NCBI GenBank assembly: GCA_004554255.1
Contig: SFNC01000022.1
Coordinates: forward strand, 1-31,347
From: Bacteroidales bacterium
GTDB taxonomy: Bacteria; Bacteroidota; Bacteroidia; Bacteroidales; Muribaculaceae
Direction of reading: 5' to 3'
DNA: 31,347 bases
Made by a program: the position numbers and the translations under genes. A model generated the notes under the pieces. The model saw nothing but the letters and a program-made list of their open reading frames with translations. It was not told the origin of the DNA and ran no database searches. Each line of letters opens with the position of its first letter. Position 1 is the first letter of the stretch. Positions 24,322 through 31,347 of this stretch are shown piece after piece.

Positions 24322-25371
24322 ATGGCAATAGAGTTCAATACCACAGACATAGAGCATTTCCGCTCGCTCGTTGAGGGCGCCCGACGAGTGGCTCTTACGT
24401 GCCACATGTCGCCCGACGGCGATGCCCTTGGCTCGACCCTGGCGATGCGATCGCTGTTGCGGTCGATGGGCAAGGATGCCCGGGTAATCACTCCCGACCA
24501 GCCGCCCCGGTACCTGCGCGTAATCCCCGGCGCCAGAGAGGTGATGGCCTGGAGCAGTTTCGGCGAGATGGCCGAGCGCGTAATCTCCGACGCCGACCTG
24601 GTACTCTGCATGGACTACAACGGCCTGTCCAGGCTGTCCAAACTCGCTCCGGCCGTAGGCAATGCCACCGCTCCGCGCGTGCTCATTGACCACCACCTTT
24701 ACCCCGAGGGCTTTACGGACATAACCTTCTCATACCCCGAGATGTCCTCCACCTGCGAGCTCACCTACCACCTGCTGAATGCCATGGGCTGGGGCGACAG
24801 GATAGACAATGAGGTGGCCACCTGCCTGATGTCCGGAATAATCACGGACACCGGCGGGTTCCATTATAATTCCAACAGTCCCGACCTGTACCGCGCCCTT
24901 GCGGCGCTGATGGAGCGCGGCGTGGACAAAGACCGGCTGATGCGCTGCCTGGTGGACACACACTCGGCATCGTCTATGCGGCTGGAGGCGTTTGCCATCG
25001 CCGAACGCATGGAGCTGTTCGCCGACGGTCACGCCGCACTTATCGTACTGTCGCGCGAGGACCTGAACCGCTTTGAATACAAGAAAGGCGACACCGAAGG
25101 GCTGGTAAACAAGCCCCTCGCCATCCCCGGAATCATATACTCCTGCTACATGCGCCAGGAAAAAGACTATATAAAAGTCTCGATGCGCTCGGTAGCCGAC
25201 TTCCCCGTAAACACCCTCTGCTCGGAGTTTTACAACGGTGGCGGGCATCTGAATGCCGCCGGCGGCGAGTTTTACGGAACAATAGACGAGGCCACACGCA
25301 TTTTCCGCGAGAACATAGAGAACAACAGCCGGCTTATATCGCAGGCCGCGCTTGATTACGCAAACAGATAG
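24322..25371 (+). CDS. DHH/DHHA1 phosphoesterase (NrnA-like oligoribonuclease/pAp phosphatase)
   Basis: A 349-residue cytoplasmic enzyme. The DHH domain (~20-190) shows HMSPDGDALGS (28-38), the metal-binding MDYN (97-100), DHH (123-125) and SGIITDTGGF (171-180). The DHHA1 domain contains the conserved GGGH (306-309) in FYNGGGHLNAAGG. This is the arrangement of NrnA, which degrades very short RNAs and dephosphorylates 3'-phosphoadenosine 5'-phosphate in organisms without Orn; cyclic dinucleotide-linked activity (pApA hydrolysis) is also known in the family. Which applies here cannot be decided from the sequence. The DUF4827 lipoprotein gene follows after 44 bases. Confidence 0.93.
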   Translation: MAIEFNTTDIEHFRSLVEGARRVALTCHMSPDGDALGSTLAMRSLLRSMGKDARVITPDQPPRYLRVIPGAREVMAWSSFGEMAERVISDADLVLCMDYNGLSRLSKLAPAVGNATAPRVLIDHHLYPEGFTDITFSYPEMSSTCELTYHLLNAMGWGDRIDNEVATCLMSGIITDTGGFHYNSNSPDLYRALAALMERGVDKDRLMRCLVDTHSASSMRLEAFAIAERMELFADGHAALIVLSREDLNRFEYKKGDTEGLVNKPLAIPGIIYSCYMRQEKDYIKVSMRSVADFPVNTLCSEFYNGGGHLNAAGGEFYGTIDEATRIFRENIENNSRLISQAALDYANR

Positions 25372-25415
25372 ATACAATCCCCGCCATTATCACTAAAACA
25401 ATCTTCCTTACATAA

Positions 25416-25991
25416 ATGAAAAAATTTATAATAGCACTGACAGCCGCGATTGCACTCGCCACAGTTATGTTCAGCTGTAAAGACTCCAAGAGCTACGCCG
25501 AACTGCTTACGTCGGAGACCCACGCCGTAAACGCATTCCTCGTGGACCAGCGCGTCACCAACACCATCCCCACAGACACAAACTTCGTGTTCGAGACGGG
25601 CCCCAATGCCCCCTACTATCGCCTCGACGAGGAAGGCTCCATGTATATGCAGGTATTAAACCCCGGCACAAAAGGCAATTACGCCAAGTCCGGCCAGGTG
25701 ATTTACTTCCGCTTTACCCGCTACAACCTCTTCAATTACAAGAATGGCGACCTTGGTGCCGGCAATGGCAACGAGACCGACATGGAATACATCAACGCCC
25801 ACTTCAAGTTTATGGACTTCAGCAACTCGTACTCCTACCAGTACGGCGCCGGAGTACAGATGCCGCTGTACTATCTGCCCATAGACGCCGAAGTGAACAT
25901 TGTAATCAAGAGCCAATACGGTTTTTACGAGGAGCAGAGCTACGTGCAGCCCTATCTGTACCGCCTGCGTTTCTTCCCGCAGCAGACCTGA
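25416..25991 (+). CDS. DUF4827 family lipoprotein
   Basis: A 191-residue exported lipoprotein. The signal sequence ends in the lipobox MFSC with C21. The mature part begins KDSKSYAELLTSETHAVNAFL, a start I recognise from Bacteroidetes DUF4827 proteins, and contains VIYFRFTRYNLFNYKNGD and QMPLYYLPIDAEVNIVIKSQYG. The layout resembles FKBP-like folds, but catalytic residues cannot be judged from the sequence alone. The gene sits between the DHH phosphoesterase and the phosphoglucosamine mutase. Function unknown. Confidence 0.83.
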   Translation: MKKFIIALTAAIALATVMFSCKDSKSYAELLTSETHAVNAFLVDQRVTNTIPTDTNFVFETGPNAPYYRLDEEGSMYMQVLNPGTKGNYAKSGQVIYFRFTRYNLFNYKNGDLGAGNGNETDMEYINAHFKFMDFSNSYSYQYGAGVQMPLYYLPIDAEVNIVIKSQYGFYEEQSYVQPYLYRLRFFPQQT

Positions 25992-26077
25992 TGCCACAGC
26001 CCTGCCGCCGCTCTCCCCTCGCAACCACTCACTTCTAAAAAAATACCCTAAAAATCATACCTAAACATACCAAAACC

Positions 26078-27463
26078 ATGACACTAATCAAGTCAATCTC
26101 CGGTATTCGCGGTACCATCGGCGGCCGTGCGGGCGAGGCCCTCACCCCCATGGACATCGCTAAATTCACTGCAGCTTACGCCACTTTCATTGACCGTACC
26201 ACTTCACTGCCCTATCGTTCGATTGTTGTCGGACACGACGCCCGCATCTCCGGCCCGATGGTAATGGACCTTGTTGTCGGAACCCTGATGGGTATGGGAT
26301 TCGACGTAGTGAACATCGGCCCGGCATCAACCCCCACCACCGAGATGGCCGTTGTCATGGAAGAGGCCTGCGGCGGACTCATCCTTACAGCATCGCACAA
26401 CCCCAAGGAATGGAATGCACTGAAACTCCTTAACGAGAAAGGCGAGTTCCTGTCAAGCGACGAGGGCCAGGAGGTTCTGCGCATCGCTCATGAACGCGAG
26501 TACGTGTTCGCCGATGTAAACCACCTGGGACACTATTATAAAAATACCACCTACAACCGTCGCCACATACAGAAAGTACTGGCGCTGGACCTGGTAGACA
26601 CCGAAGCCATCCGCAAGGCCGGCTTCACCGTGGCCGTTGACGCCGTAAACTCGGTGGGCGGCGTGGTAATCCCCGAGTTGCTGAGAGCTCTCGGCGTGGA
26701 GAACATCATACAGATAAACTGCGACCCCACCGGCAACTTCGCCCACAATCCCGAGCCCATCCCCGAGAATCTTTCACAGATTTCCCAGATAGTCCGCGAC
26801 AGCGGCGCCGACCTCGGCTTTGTTGTTGACCCCGACGTGGACCGTCTCGCCATAGTAATGGAAAACGGCGAAATGTTCGTGGAGGAATACACCCTGGTCG
26901 CCATCGCCGATTATGTCCTCAGCAAGACCCCGGGCCCGGCAGTGTCTAACCTCAGCTCGTCGCGCGCGCTCAGCGACATCGCCGCCAAGCACCGCTGCCC
27001 GTACGTGGCATCGGCCGTAGGCGAGGTTAACGTTACCTCGCTGATGCGTCACATCCGCGCCGTCATCGGCGGTGAAGGCAACGGCGGAGTCATATATCCC
27101 GAGCTGCACTACGGACGCGACGCTCTGGTGGGCGTGGCTCTGTTCCTCACACTCCTTGCCAAATCCGGCAAGAAAGTCAGCGAGCTCAAAAAAGACTATC
27201 CCCAATACGCCATCGCCAAGACAAAGGTAGAGCTTACCGAGACCACCGATGTGGACGCCATCCTCGAGGCCATCAAAGAGAAATACGCCAACGAAAAGCT
27301 TACCACCATTGACGGTGTCAAGATAGACTTCCCCCACAGCTGGGTGCACCTGCGCAAGTCCAACACCGAACCGATTATCCGCATTTACTCCGAAGCACCC
27401 ACAATGGAGGAGGCCAAGGAGCTGGGACAGACCATCAAGGACCTGGTTCTATCCCTGAATTAA
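26078..27463 (+). CDS. glmM: Phosphoglucosamine mutase
   Basis: A 461-residue alpha-D-phosphohexomutase family enzyme. It interconverts glucosamine-6-phosphate and glucosamine-1-phosphate on the way to UDP-GlcNAc. The catalytic phosphoserine S106 is in LTASHNPKEWNALK, the Mg2+ site is D251-x-D253-x-D255 in DPDVDRLA, the sugar-binding loop is GGEGNGGVIYP (331-341), and the phosphate-binding loop near the end is RKSNTEPIIRIY. The family also includes phosphomannomutases, but GEGNGG with SASHNP-type context and the neighbours favour glucosamine. It lies 34 bases before the LegB-like gene; in Campylobacter a phosphoglucosamine mutase (PgmL) feeds the legionaminic acid pathway, so it could serve both wall and nonulosonate synthesis. 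Confidence 0.9.
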   Translation: MTLIKSISGIRGTIGGRAGEALTPMDIAKFTAAYATFIDRTTSLPYRSIVVGHDARISGPMVMDLVVGTLMGMGFDVVNIGPASTPTTEMAVVMEEACGGLILTASHNPKEWNALKLLNEKGEFLSSDEGQEVLRIAHEREYVFADVNHLGHYYKNTTYNRRHIQKVLALDLVDTEAIRKAGFTVAVDAVNSVGGVVIPELLRALGVENIIQINCDPTGNFAHNPEPIPENLSQISQIVRDSGADLGFVVDPDVDRLAIVMENGEMFVEEYTLVAIADYVLSKTPGPAVSNLSSSRALSDIAAKHRCPYVASAVGEVNVTSLMRHIRAVIGGEGNGGVIYPELHYGRDALVGVALFLTLLAKSGKKVSELKKDYPQYAIAKTKVELTETTDVDAILEAIKEKYANEKLTTIDGVKIDFPHSWVHLRKSNTEPIIRIYSEAPTMEEAKELGQTIKDLVLSLN

Positions 27464-27497
27464 CATCAGACAAAACCGCCTCCAAAACCAATTGATA

Positions 27498-28487
27498 ATG
27501 TCAAAACAAGCATTAGTCACCGGCGCCGACGGTTTTATCGGCTCTCACCTGGTTCAGCTTTTGCTGGCCCACGGATACACCGTCCGCGCACTGGCGCAAT
27601 ACAACTCATTCAACAACTGGGGCTGGCTTGAGGACGTTCCGGCCAGCGACCGCCTGGAGATAATCTGCGGCGATGTCCGCGACCCCAAATTCTGTCGCGA
27701 GGCCTGTCACGGCATAGATACAGTGTTCCATCTGGCGGCACTTATCGCAATCCCGTACAGCTATGTCGCCCCGGACAGCTACGTGGACACCAACATACGC
27801 GGAACCCTGAACATGTGCCAGGCCGCCAGACAGGAGAATGTGAAACGCATCCTTGTCACATCCACAAGCGAGGTGTACGGCACCGCACGGTATGTGCCCA
27901 TTGACGAGGAGCATCCCCGTCAGGCCCAGAGCCCGTATTCCGCCACTAAAATCGGCGCCGACGCCATAGCCACAAGCTTCTACAACTCCTTTGGGCTGCC
28001 CCTGGTGATAGCCCGCCCGTTCAACACCTACGGACCCCGCCAGAGCGCACGCGCCATCATCCCCACCATCATAACACAGATAGCGTCGGGAAAACGCACC
28101 ATAAAAGTCGGAGACCTCTCGCCCACACGCGACTTCAACTTTGTGGAGGACACAGTGCGGGGTTATCTCGCACTGGCCGAGGCGCCTGCCGACCAGGTGC
28201 TGGGTCGCGACTTCAACATCTGTACCGGCACTGAGGTGTCCATGCGCGACACTCTCGAGACCATCGCGCGGATAATGGGCGAAAAGGTGGACTTTGTAAC
28301 GGACCCCGACCGCCTGAGGCCGGCGAAAAGCGAGGTGTTCAGACTCTGCGGCGACAACTCCAGAATAACCGGGCTGACAGACTGGCGCCCGGCATTCACA
28401 CTGGAACAGGGCTTGACAAAGACTATTGAATGGTTCACCAAACCATGCAATCTCGGAAAATACAAAGCGGACATTTATAACCAGTGA
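27498..28487 (+). CDS. legB: NAD-dependent sugar 4,6-dehydratase (LegB-like)
   Basis: A 329-residue extended short-chain dehydrogenase. The NAD-binding motif GADGFIGSH lies at 9-17. The TSTSEVYG segment (121-128), Y147 and K151 (YSATK) form the catalytic triad, and the SEVYG sequence is typical of nucleotide-sugar 4,6-dehydratases. ARPFNTYGPRQSARAIIPTII and the GDLSPTRDFNFVEDT stretch are very like LegB, the dehydratase that starts legionaminic acid synthesis from a GlcNAc nucleotide. The neighbouring NeuB/LegI gene supports this. The start is the ATG at 27498; a TTG at 27492 is less likely. The exact sugar nucleotide (UDP or GDP) is not predictable. Confidence 0.82.
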   Translation: MSKQALVTGADGFIGSHLVQLLLAHGYTVRALAQYNSFNNWGWLEDVPASDRLEIICGDVRDPKFCREACHGIDTVFHLAALIAIPYSYVAPDSYVDTNIRGTLNMCQAARQENVKRILVTSTSEVYGTARYVPIDEEHPRQAQSPYSATKIGADAIATSFYNSFGLPLVIARPFNTYGPRQSARAIIPTIITQIASGKRTIKVGDLSPTRDFNFVEDTVRGYLALAEAPADQVLGRDFNICTGTEVSMRDTLETIARIMGEKVDFVTDPDRLRPAKSEVFRLCGDNSRITGLTDWRPAFTLEQGLTKTIEWFTKPCNLGKYKADIYNQ

Positions 28488-28524
28488 TGCCGTTTCAGGC
28501 AACTGTTTTCTTCTCCCCGAGCCG

Positions 28525-29481
28525 ATGCAGAATCTAAACATCCTGTTCTTAGGCGGTGCCAAACGCGTTTCCATGGCGCGACACTTCAAACGTGCCGCGT
28601 CAGCAATGGGCTTTCAGGCCAATATCTTCAGCTACGAGCTTAACGACTGCCTCCCCATTCAGGCCGAAGGTACTGTAATCAAGGGGCTGCGCAGCTCGGA
28701 TCCCCGCGTTTTCGAGGATCTGAGGCGCGTCTGCAACACCCACAATATCAGCATTGTAATACCGTTCATAGACAATATGGTGGAGACCGCCCACCGTCTG
28801 GCCAAAATGGACGGTGTTACCGTTTTTGCACCCACCTGCGACAACGCCCCGATGATGTTCGACAAGGTTGTCTGCGCGCAATTATTTGAGAGCCACGGCA
28901 TTGCCGCGCCCCGCACCTGGAAGCCGGGGATACCCGTCACTTTCCCGCTGATTGCCAAGCCGCGCCTCGGCTCGGCCTCCAAAGGGATTGTGTTCGTTGA
29001 CTCGCAGGAGGACCTGGACGCGCTGGACACGCAGGAATACCTGATACAGGAGCGATTTGACAACCGCCGCGAGTTCACTGTTGACTGCTATGCGTCGGTT
29101 CTCGCCGGGGACATCCGCATCACCGCCTGTGTCCCCCGCATCCGCAATGAGGTTGCCGGCGGCGAGGTGACACGCACCACAACTGTGCACTGGGACCGCG
29201 CCACAGAACTTGTCCGCGAGGTCATCTCCTCGTTAGGACTGCGTGGCGCAATCACCGTGCAGCTGATTCACGACCTTGACTCGGACAGGCTGATGGTGAT
29301 GGAGATAAACCCGCGGCTGGGAGGCGGTGCTGTTGCCGCTGTCTGCGCCGGCGCGGACATTCCCGCCATGATTATATCCGAAGCCAACGGAACACCGGCC
29401 GCTGAATGTGGCGACTGGAAGGACATCATAGTCGCCCGCTATCAGGACGAGGTATGCTTCCCTGCCACTAACGGCATATAA
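28525..29481 (+). CDS. ATP-grasp enzyme, carbamoyl-phosphate synthase-like, in the nonulosonate cluster
   Basis: A 318-residue ATP-grasp ligase. The N-terminal pre-ATP-grasp domain opens MQNLNILFLGGAKRVSMARH and includes IVIPFIDNMVETAH. The ATP-binding core has FPLIAKPRLGSASKGIV (140-156), YLIQERFDNRREFTVD (172-187) and the Mg2+-binding MEINPRLGGG (259-268). This puts it near the carbamoyl-phosphate synthase large-subunit-type ATP-grasp proteins often found in surface polysaccharide loci. Such enzymes ligate an acid to an amine via an acyl phosphate, so it may attach an amino acid or similar group to a sugar; the substrate is unknown. The start at 28525 avoids the 62-base overlap that an ATG at 28426 would cause. 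Confidence 0.85.
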   Translation: MQNLNILFLGGAKRVSMARHFKRAASAMGFQANIFSYELNDCLPIQAEGTVIKGLRSSDPRVFEDLRRVCNTHNISIVIPFIDNMVETAHRLAKMDGVTVFAPTCDNAPMMFDKVVCAQLFESHGIAAPRTWKPGIPVTFPLIAKPRLGSASKGIVFVDSQEDLDALDTQEYLIQERFDNRREFTVDCYASVLAGDIRITACVPRIRNEVAGGEVTRTTTVHWDRATELVREVISSLGLRGAITVQLIHDLDSDRLMVMEINPRLGGGAVAAVCAGADIPAMIISEANGTPAAECGDWKDIIVARYQDEVCFPATNGI

Positions 29482-29494
29482 ACCACTGAAACAA

Positions 29495-30499
29495 ATGAAA
29501 AAATGCATTATAATCGCCGAAGCCGGCGTAAACCATAACGGAAACCTGGAACTGGCGCAGAAAATGGTGAGCGTAGCGCGTGAATGCGGCGCCGACTATG
29601 TTAAATTCCAGACCGCCGTCCCGGAGCTTGTGATCTCAACCATAGCCCCGAAGGCCGAATACCAGGAGGAGACAACCGGAAAACAGGAGAGTCAGTTGGA
29701 AATGTGCCGGGCCATACACCTTCCCCTCAGCGATTACAAAGGCCTTGCCGAACTGTGCCGCAGCCAAGGCATAGGTTTTATGAGCACTCCTTTTGACCTG
29801 GTCTCCATAGACTGCCTGGAGCCATTAGGCATGGACTACTGGAAGATTCCGTCCGGCGAAATCACCAACCTGCCATATCTGCGTAAAATAGCGCGGATAG
29901 GCGGTAAGGTCATCCTCTCCACCGGCATGTCCACGCTCGACGAGGTGGAACAGGCCCTGCGCGTGCTGGAAGAGAACGGCATGCCTCGCAAAGACGTGAT
30001 TCTGCTGCATTGCACCACACAGTATCCGGCCCCCTACCCGTCTGTAAACCTGCGCGCCATGGACGCTCTGCGCACCCTCGGCGCCGGCGGAGTGGGCTAC
30101 AGCGACCATACAAAGGGCATTGAGGTGAGCGTGGCCGCCGCCGCCATGGGGGCATGCGTGATAGAAAAGCACTTCACCCTGGACAAGAATCTCCCCGGTC
30201 CCGACCACCGCGCAAGCCTTGACCCCGCCGAGCTAAAAGCCCTTGTGGACGCCGTGCGCAACGTAGAGGCCGCGATGGGCAATGGCATAAAGGACGTTGC
30301 CGACGCCGAGCGCCCCAATATCGCCGTGGCACGCAAAAGCATTGTCGCCGCACGCGATATACGCGCCGGAGAGGTCTTCACGGAAGAGAACATCACCGTA
30401 AAACGCCCCGGAAACGGCATTTCGCCAATGCTCTGGGACACAGTAATCGGCCAAACCGCCAAACGCGATTTCGATGCCGACTCCCTGATTGAACTGTAA
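29495..30499 (+). CDS. Nonulosonic acid synthase (N-acetylneuraminate/legionaminate synthase, NeuB/LegI family)
   Basis: A 334-residue enzyme that condenses phosphoenolpyruvate with an N-acetyl hexose (ManNAc or 2,4-diacetamido-trideoxymannose) to a nine-carbon acid. Family motifs are AEAGVNHNG (9-17), DYVKFQTA, FMSTPFD, WKIPSGEITNLPYL, LHCTTQYP, GYSDHT and IEKHFTLDKNLPGPDH. The last ~60 residues are the SAF (antifreeze-like) domain (ARKSIVAARDIRAGEVFTEENITVKRPG). The combination with a LegB-like dehydratase favours legionaminate-type rather than plain sialate synthesis. The CMP-activating enzyme and the aminotransferase are not in the window. It follows the ATP-grasp gene by 13 bases. Confidence 0.93.
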   Translation: MKKCIIIAEAGVNHNGNLELAQKMVSVARECGADYVKFQTAVPELVISTIAPKAEYQEETTGKQESQLEMCRAIHLPLSDYKGLAELCRSQGIGFMSTPFDLVSIDCLEPLGMDYWKIPSGEITNLPYLRKIARIGGKVILSTGMSTLDEVEQALRVLEENGMPRKDVILLHCTTQYPAPYPSVNLRAMDALRTLGAGGVGYSDHTKGIEVSVAAAAMGACVIEKHFTLDKNLPGPDHRASLDPAELKALVDAVRNVEAAMGNGIKDVADAERPNIAVARKSIVAARDIRAGEVFTEENITVKRPGNGISPMLWDTVIGQTAKRDFDADSLIEL

Positions 30500-30556
30500 A
30501 ATATACACATTATATATAATATATATAGGACGCGCCGAAACGCGCCACACACGCTC

Positions 30557-31225
30557 ATGAACATAGCAATCATAGCAGCCATGGACAAGGAGATGCGACT
30601 GATGCTCCCCCTGCTCCGGGCCACAAAAAACATCACCATAAACGGATACGTGTTCCACACCGGAACCATCGGGCAACACAGTGTAGTACTCAGCAAATGC
30701 GGCATCGGCAAAGTAAACGCCGCCATCTGCGCGCTCACACTTATAGATACCTTCCACCCCGACCTGCTGATTAACAGCGGAGTAGCCGGCGGCACCGGAA
30801 GCGCCGGCATTCTGGACGTAATCGTCGCCGACAGCGTGGCATATCACGATGTATGGTGCGGCGACGGCACTGTGCCCGGACAAGCGGACGGTTGCCCGCA
30901 ACGGTTTGAATGCGGCCTTGCCGCGGACATTCGCAAAAAAATCCCCGGCACCAAAGGCGGACTCGTTGCCTCCGGCGACTCTTTCGTCACCGAAGCCGCC
31001 ACCACACAGCGTATTCTAGATATATACCCCGATGCTGTGGCCGTAGACATGGAAAGCGCCGCCATCGCACATGTCTGCCACCTCAAAAATGTGCCTTTCG
31101 TGTGCATACGCGTAATTTCCGACACCCCCGGAAGCGCCGACAATATCAGCCAGTATGAGAACTTCTGGGACGAGGCCCCGGCACACACCTTCGCCGCAAT
31201 AGAATCACTGCTTGCCGCAATTTAA
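30557..31225 (+). CDS. mtnN: 5'-methylthioadenosine/S-adenosylhomocysteine nucleosidase
   Basis: A 222-residue hydrolase that removes adenine from methylthioadenosine and S-adenosylhomocysteine, recycling the products of SAM-dependent reactions. Visible motifs: IIAAMDKEM with the acidic E near residue 12, LINSGVAGG, ASGDSFV, AVDMESAAIAHVC with catalytic E, and RVISDTPG with catalytic D. Length and all catalytic residues are normal. It follows the synthase gene after 57 bases that include an AT-rich alternating run (30511-30527), so it may have its own promoter. Its TAA stop codon overlaps the first bases of a repeat copy. Confidence 0.94.
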   Translation: MNIAIIAAMDKEMRLMLPLLRATKNITINGYVFHTGTIGQHSVVLSKCGIGKVNAAICALTLIDTFHPDLLINSGVAGGTGSAGILDVIVADSVAYHDVWCGDGTVPGQADGCPQRFECGLAADIRKKIPGTKGGLVASGDSFVTEAATTQRILDIYPDAVAVDMESAAIAHVCHLKNVPFVCIRVISDTPGSADNISQYENFWDEAPAHTFAAIESLLAAI

Positions 31226-31347
31226 ACCCTGTTCCCTAATATTTGTTAATGCAGGGGCGGTGTAATTTAAATTAAAATTAATAAATAAAACATGCACCCG
31301 CGAACAATATAATATTAGCGTATTCTCGCAGCTTCCGGCCATCTTTA
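31222..31347 (+). repeat. Intergenic modular repeat, copy 4 (R module, runs out of window)
   Basis: Starting on the mtnN stop codon, TTAAACCCTGTTCCCT (31222-31237) is a diverged version of the shared end, followed by AATATTTGTTAATGCAGGGG and then the AT-rich R module to ~31326. It matches the inverted R half of copy 3 (22749-22854) with only a few mismatches in the interior and four in the terminal 16 bases. After 31326 (CGCAGCTTCCGGCC...) the sequence departs from copy 3, so the partner module here is different. The element continues beyond the window. Confidence 0.82.

Noticed and set aside
28426..28524. N-terminal extension of the ATP-grasp protein from an upstream ATG
   Set aside because: It would overlap the end of the LegB-like gene by 62 bases and adds residues unlike the family; the ATG at 28525 starts exactly at the conserved first strand.
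27606..28589. A 327-codon minus-strand frame opposite the LegB-like gene
   Set aside because: Shadow of a well-supported dehydratase; no start context, promoter or recognisable domain.
30511..30527. Alternating TA run as a possible origin or regulator site
   Set aside because: The run is a short simple sequence in a 57-base gap; it may only be part of a promoter for mtnN and shows no DnaA-box cluster or perfect symmetry.
1..31347. CRISPR arrays, tRNA, rRNA or prophage genes
   Set aside because: No regularly spaced direct repeats, no tRNA-like cloverleaf with TTCGA arm, and no phage or transposase proteins were found on reading both strands.

Overview
The window looks like a chromosomal segment of a Bacteroidales bacterium, most likely from the G+C-rich gut Muribaculaceae (S24-7) side of the order. 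This is inferred from several signs. Start codons lack a Shine-Dalgarno sequence. Several intergenic regions match the Bacteroidetes sigma-ABfr promoter (TTG, about 20 nt, TAnnTTTG). Families typical of the phylum are present: a DUF4827 lipoprotein, a sigE/small membrane protein/Spy-like trio, PorT-like barrels, a long TonB-dependent receptor and a WYNLQG-type C-terminal tail. No tRNA, rRNA, CRISPR array, prophage or transposase gene was seen. The window's gene content is mostly housekeeping, with one sugar-biosynthesis cluster at the right end.

Layout. 1-2760: a secreted phosphodiester glycosidase gene isolated between two copies of an intergenic repeat. 2784-5330 (minus): a 2x[4Fe-4S] ferredoxin and a TonB-dependent receptor. 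5478-7098 (plus): an ECF sigma factor, a single-pass membrane protein (candidate anti-sigma or partner) and a periplasmic Spy-like protein. 7251-8809 (minus): the ATPase and binding lipoprotein of a zinc/manganese ABC importer, without a permease. 8906-14342 (plus): a tightly packed run of a YitT membrane protein, an outer-membrane barrel, bioA, bioF and an iron alcohol dehydrogenase. 14439-17884 (plus): a thioredoxin lipoprotein, a DbpA-like helicase, thymidine kinase and a DUF3108 protein. 17888-23925 (minus): the rod-shape operon mreB-mreC-mreD-mrdA-rodA, with a 234-bp repeat element between mreB and mreC. 24322-31225 (plus): NrnA-like phosphoesterase, DUF4827 lipoprotein, phosphoglucosamine mutase, then a nonulosonic-acid cluster (LegB-like dehydratase, ATP-grasp ligase, NeuB/LegI synthase) and an MTA/SAH nucleosidase.

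The feature that ordinary annotation would miss is a modular, palindrome-ended intergenic repeat present in at least four places (1-96, 2617-2721, 22621-22854, 31222 to the end). All copies share an end related to GACCCCGTTCCCCAATATT. There are two interior modules, called L and R here: L occurs at 1-80, R at 31222-31326, and both are joined head to head between mreB and mreC. Both window edges lie in this family, so the window may be a contig broken at repeats. The second point worth follow-up is the nonulosonate cluster, in which an ATP-grasp enzyme sits where a LegC-type aminotransferase might be expected.
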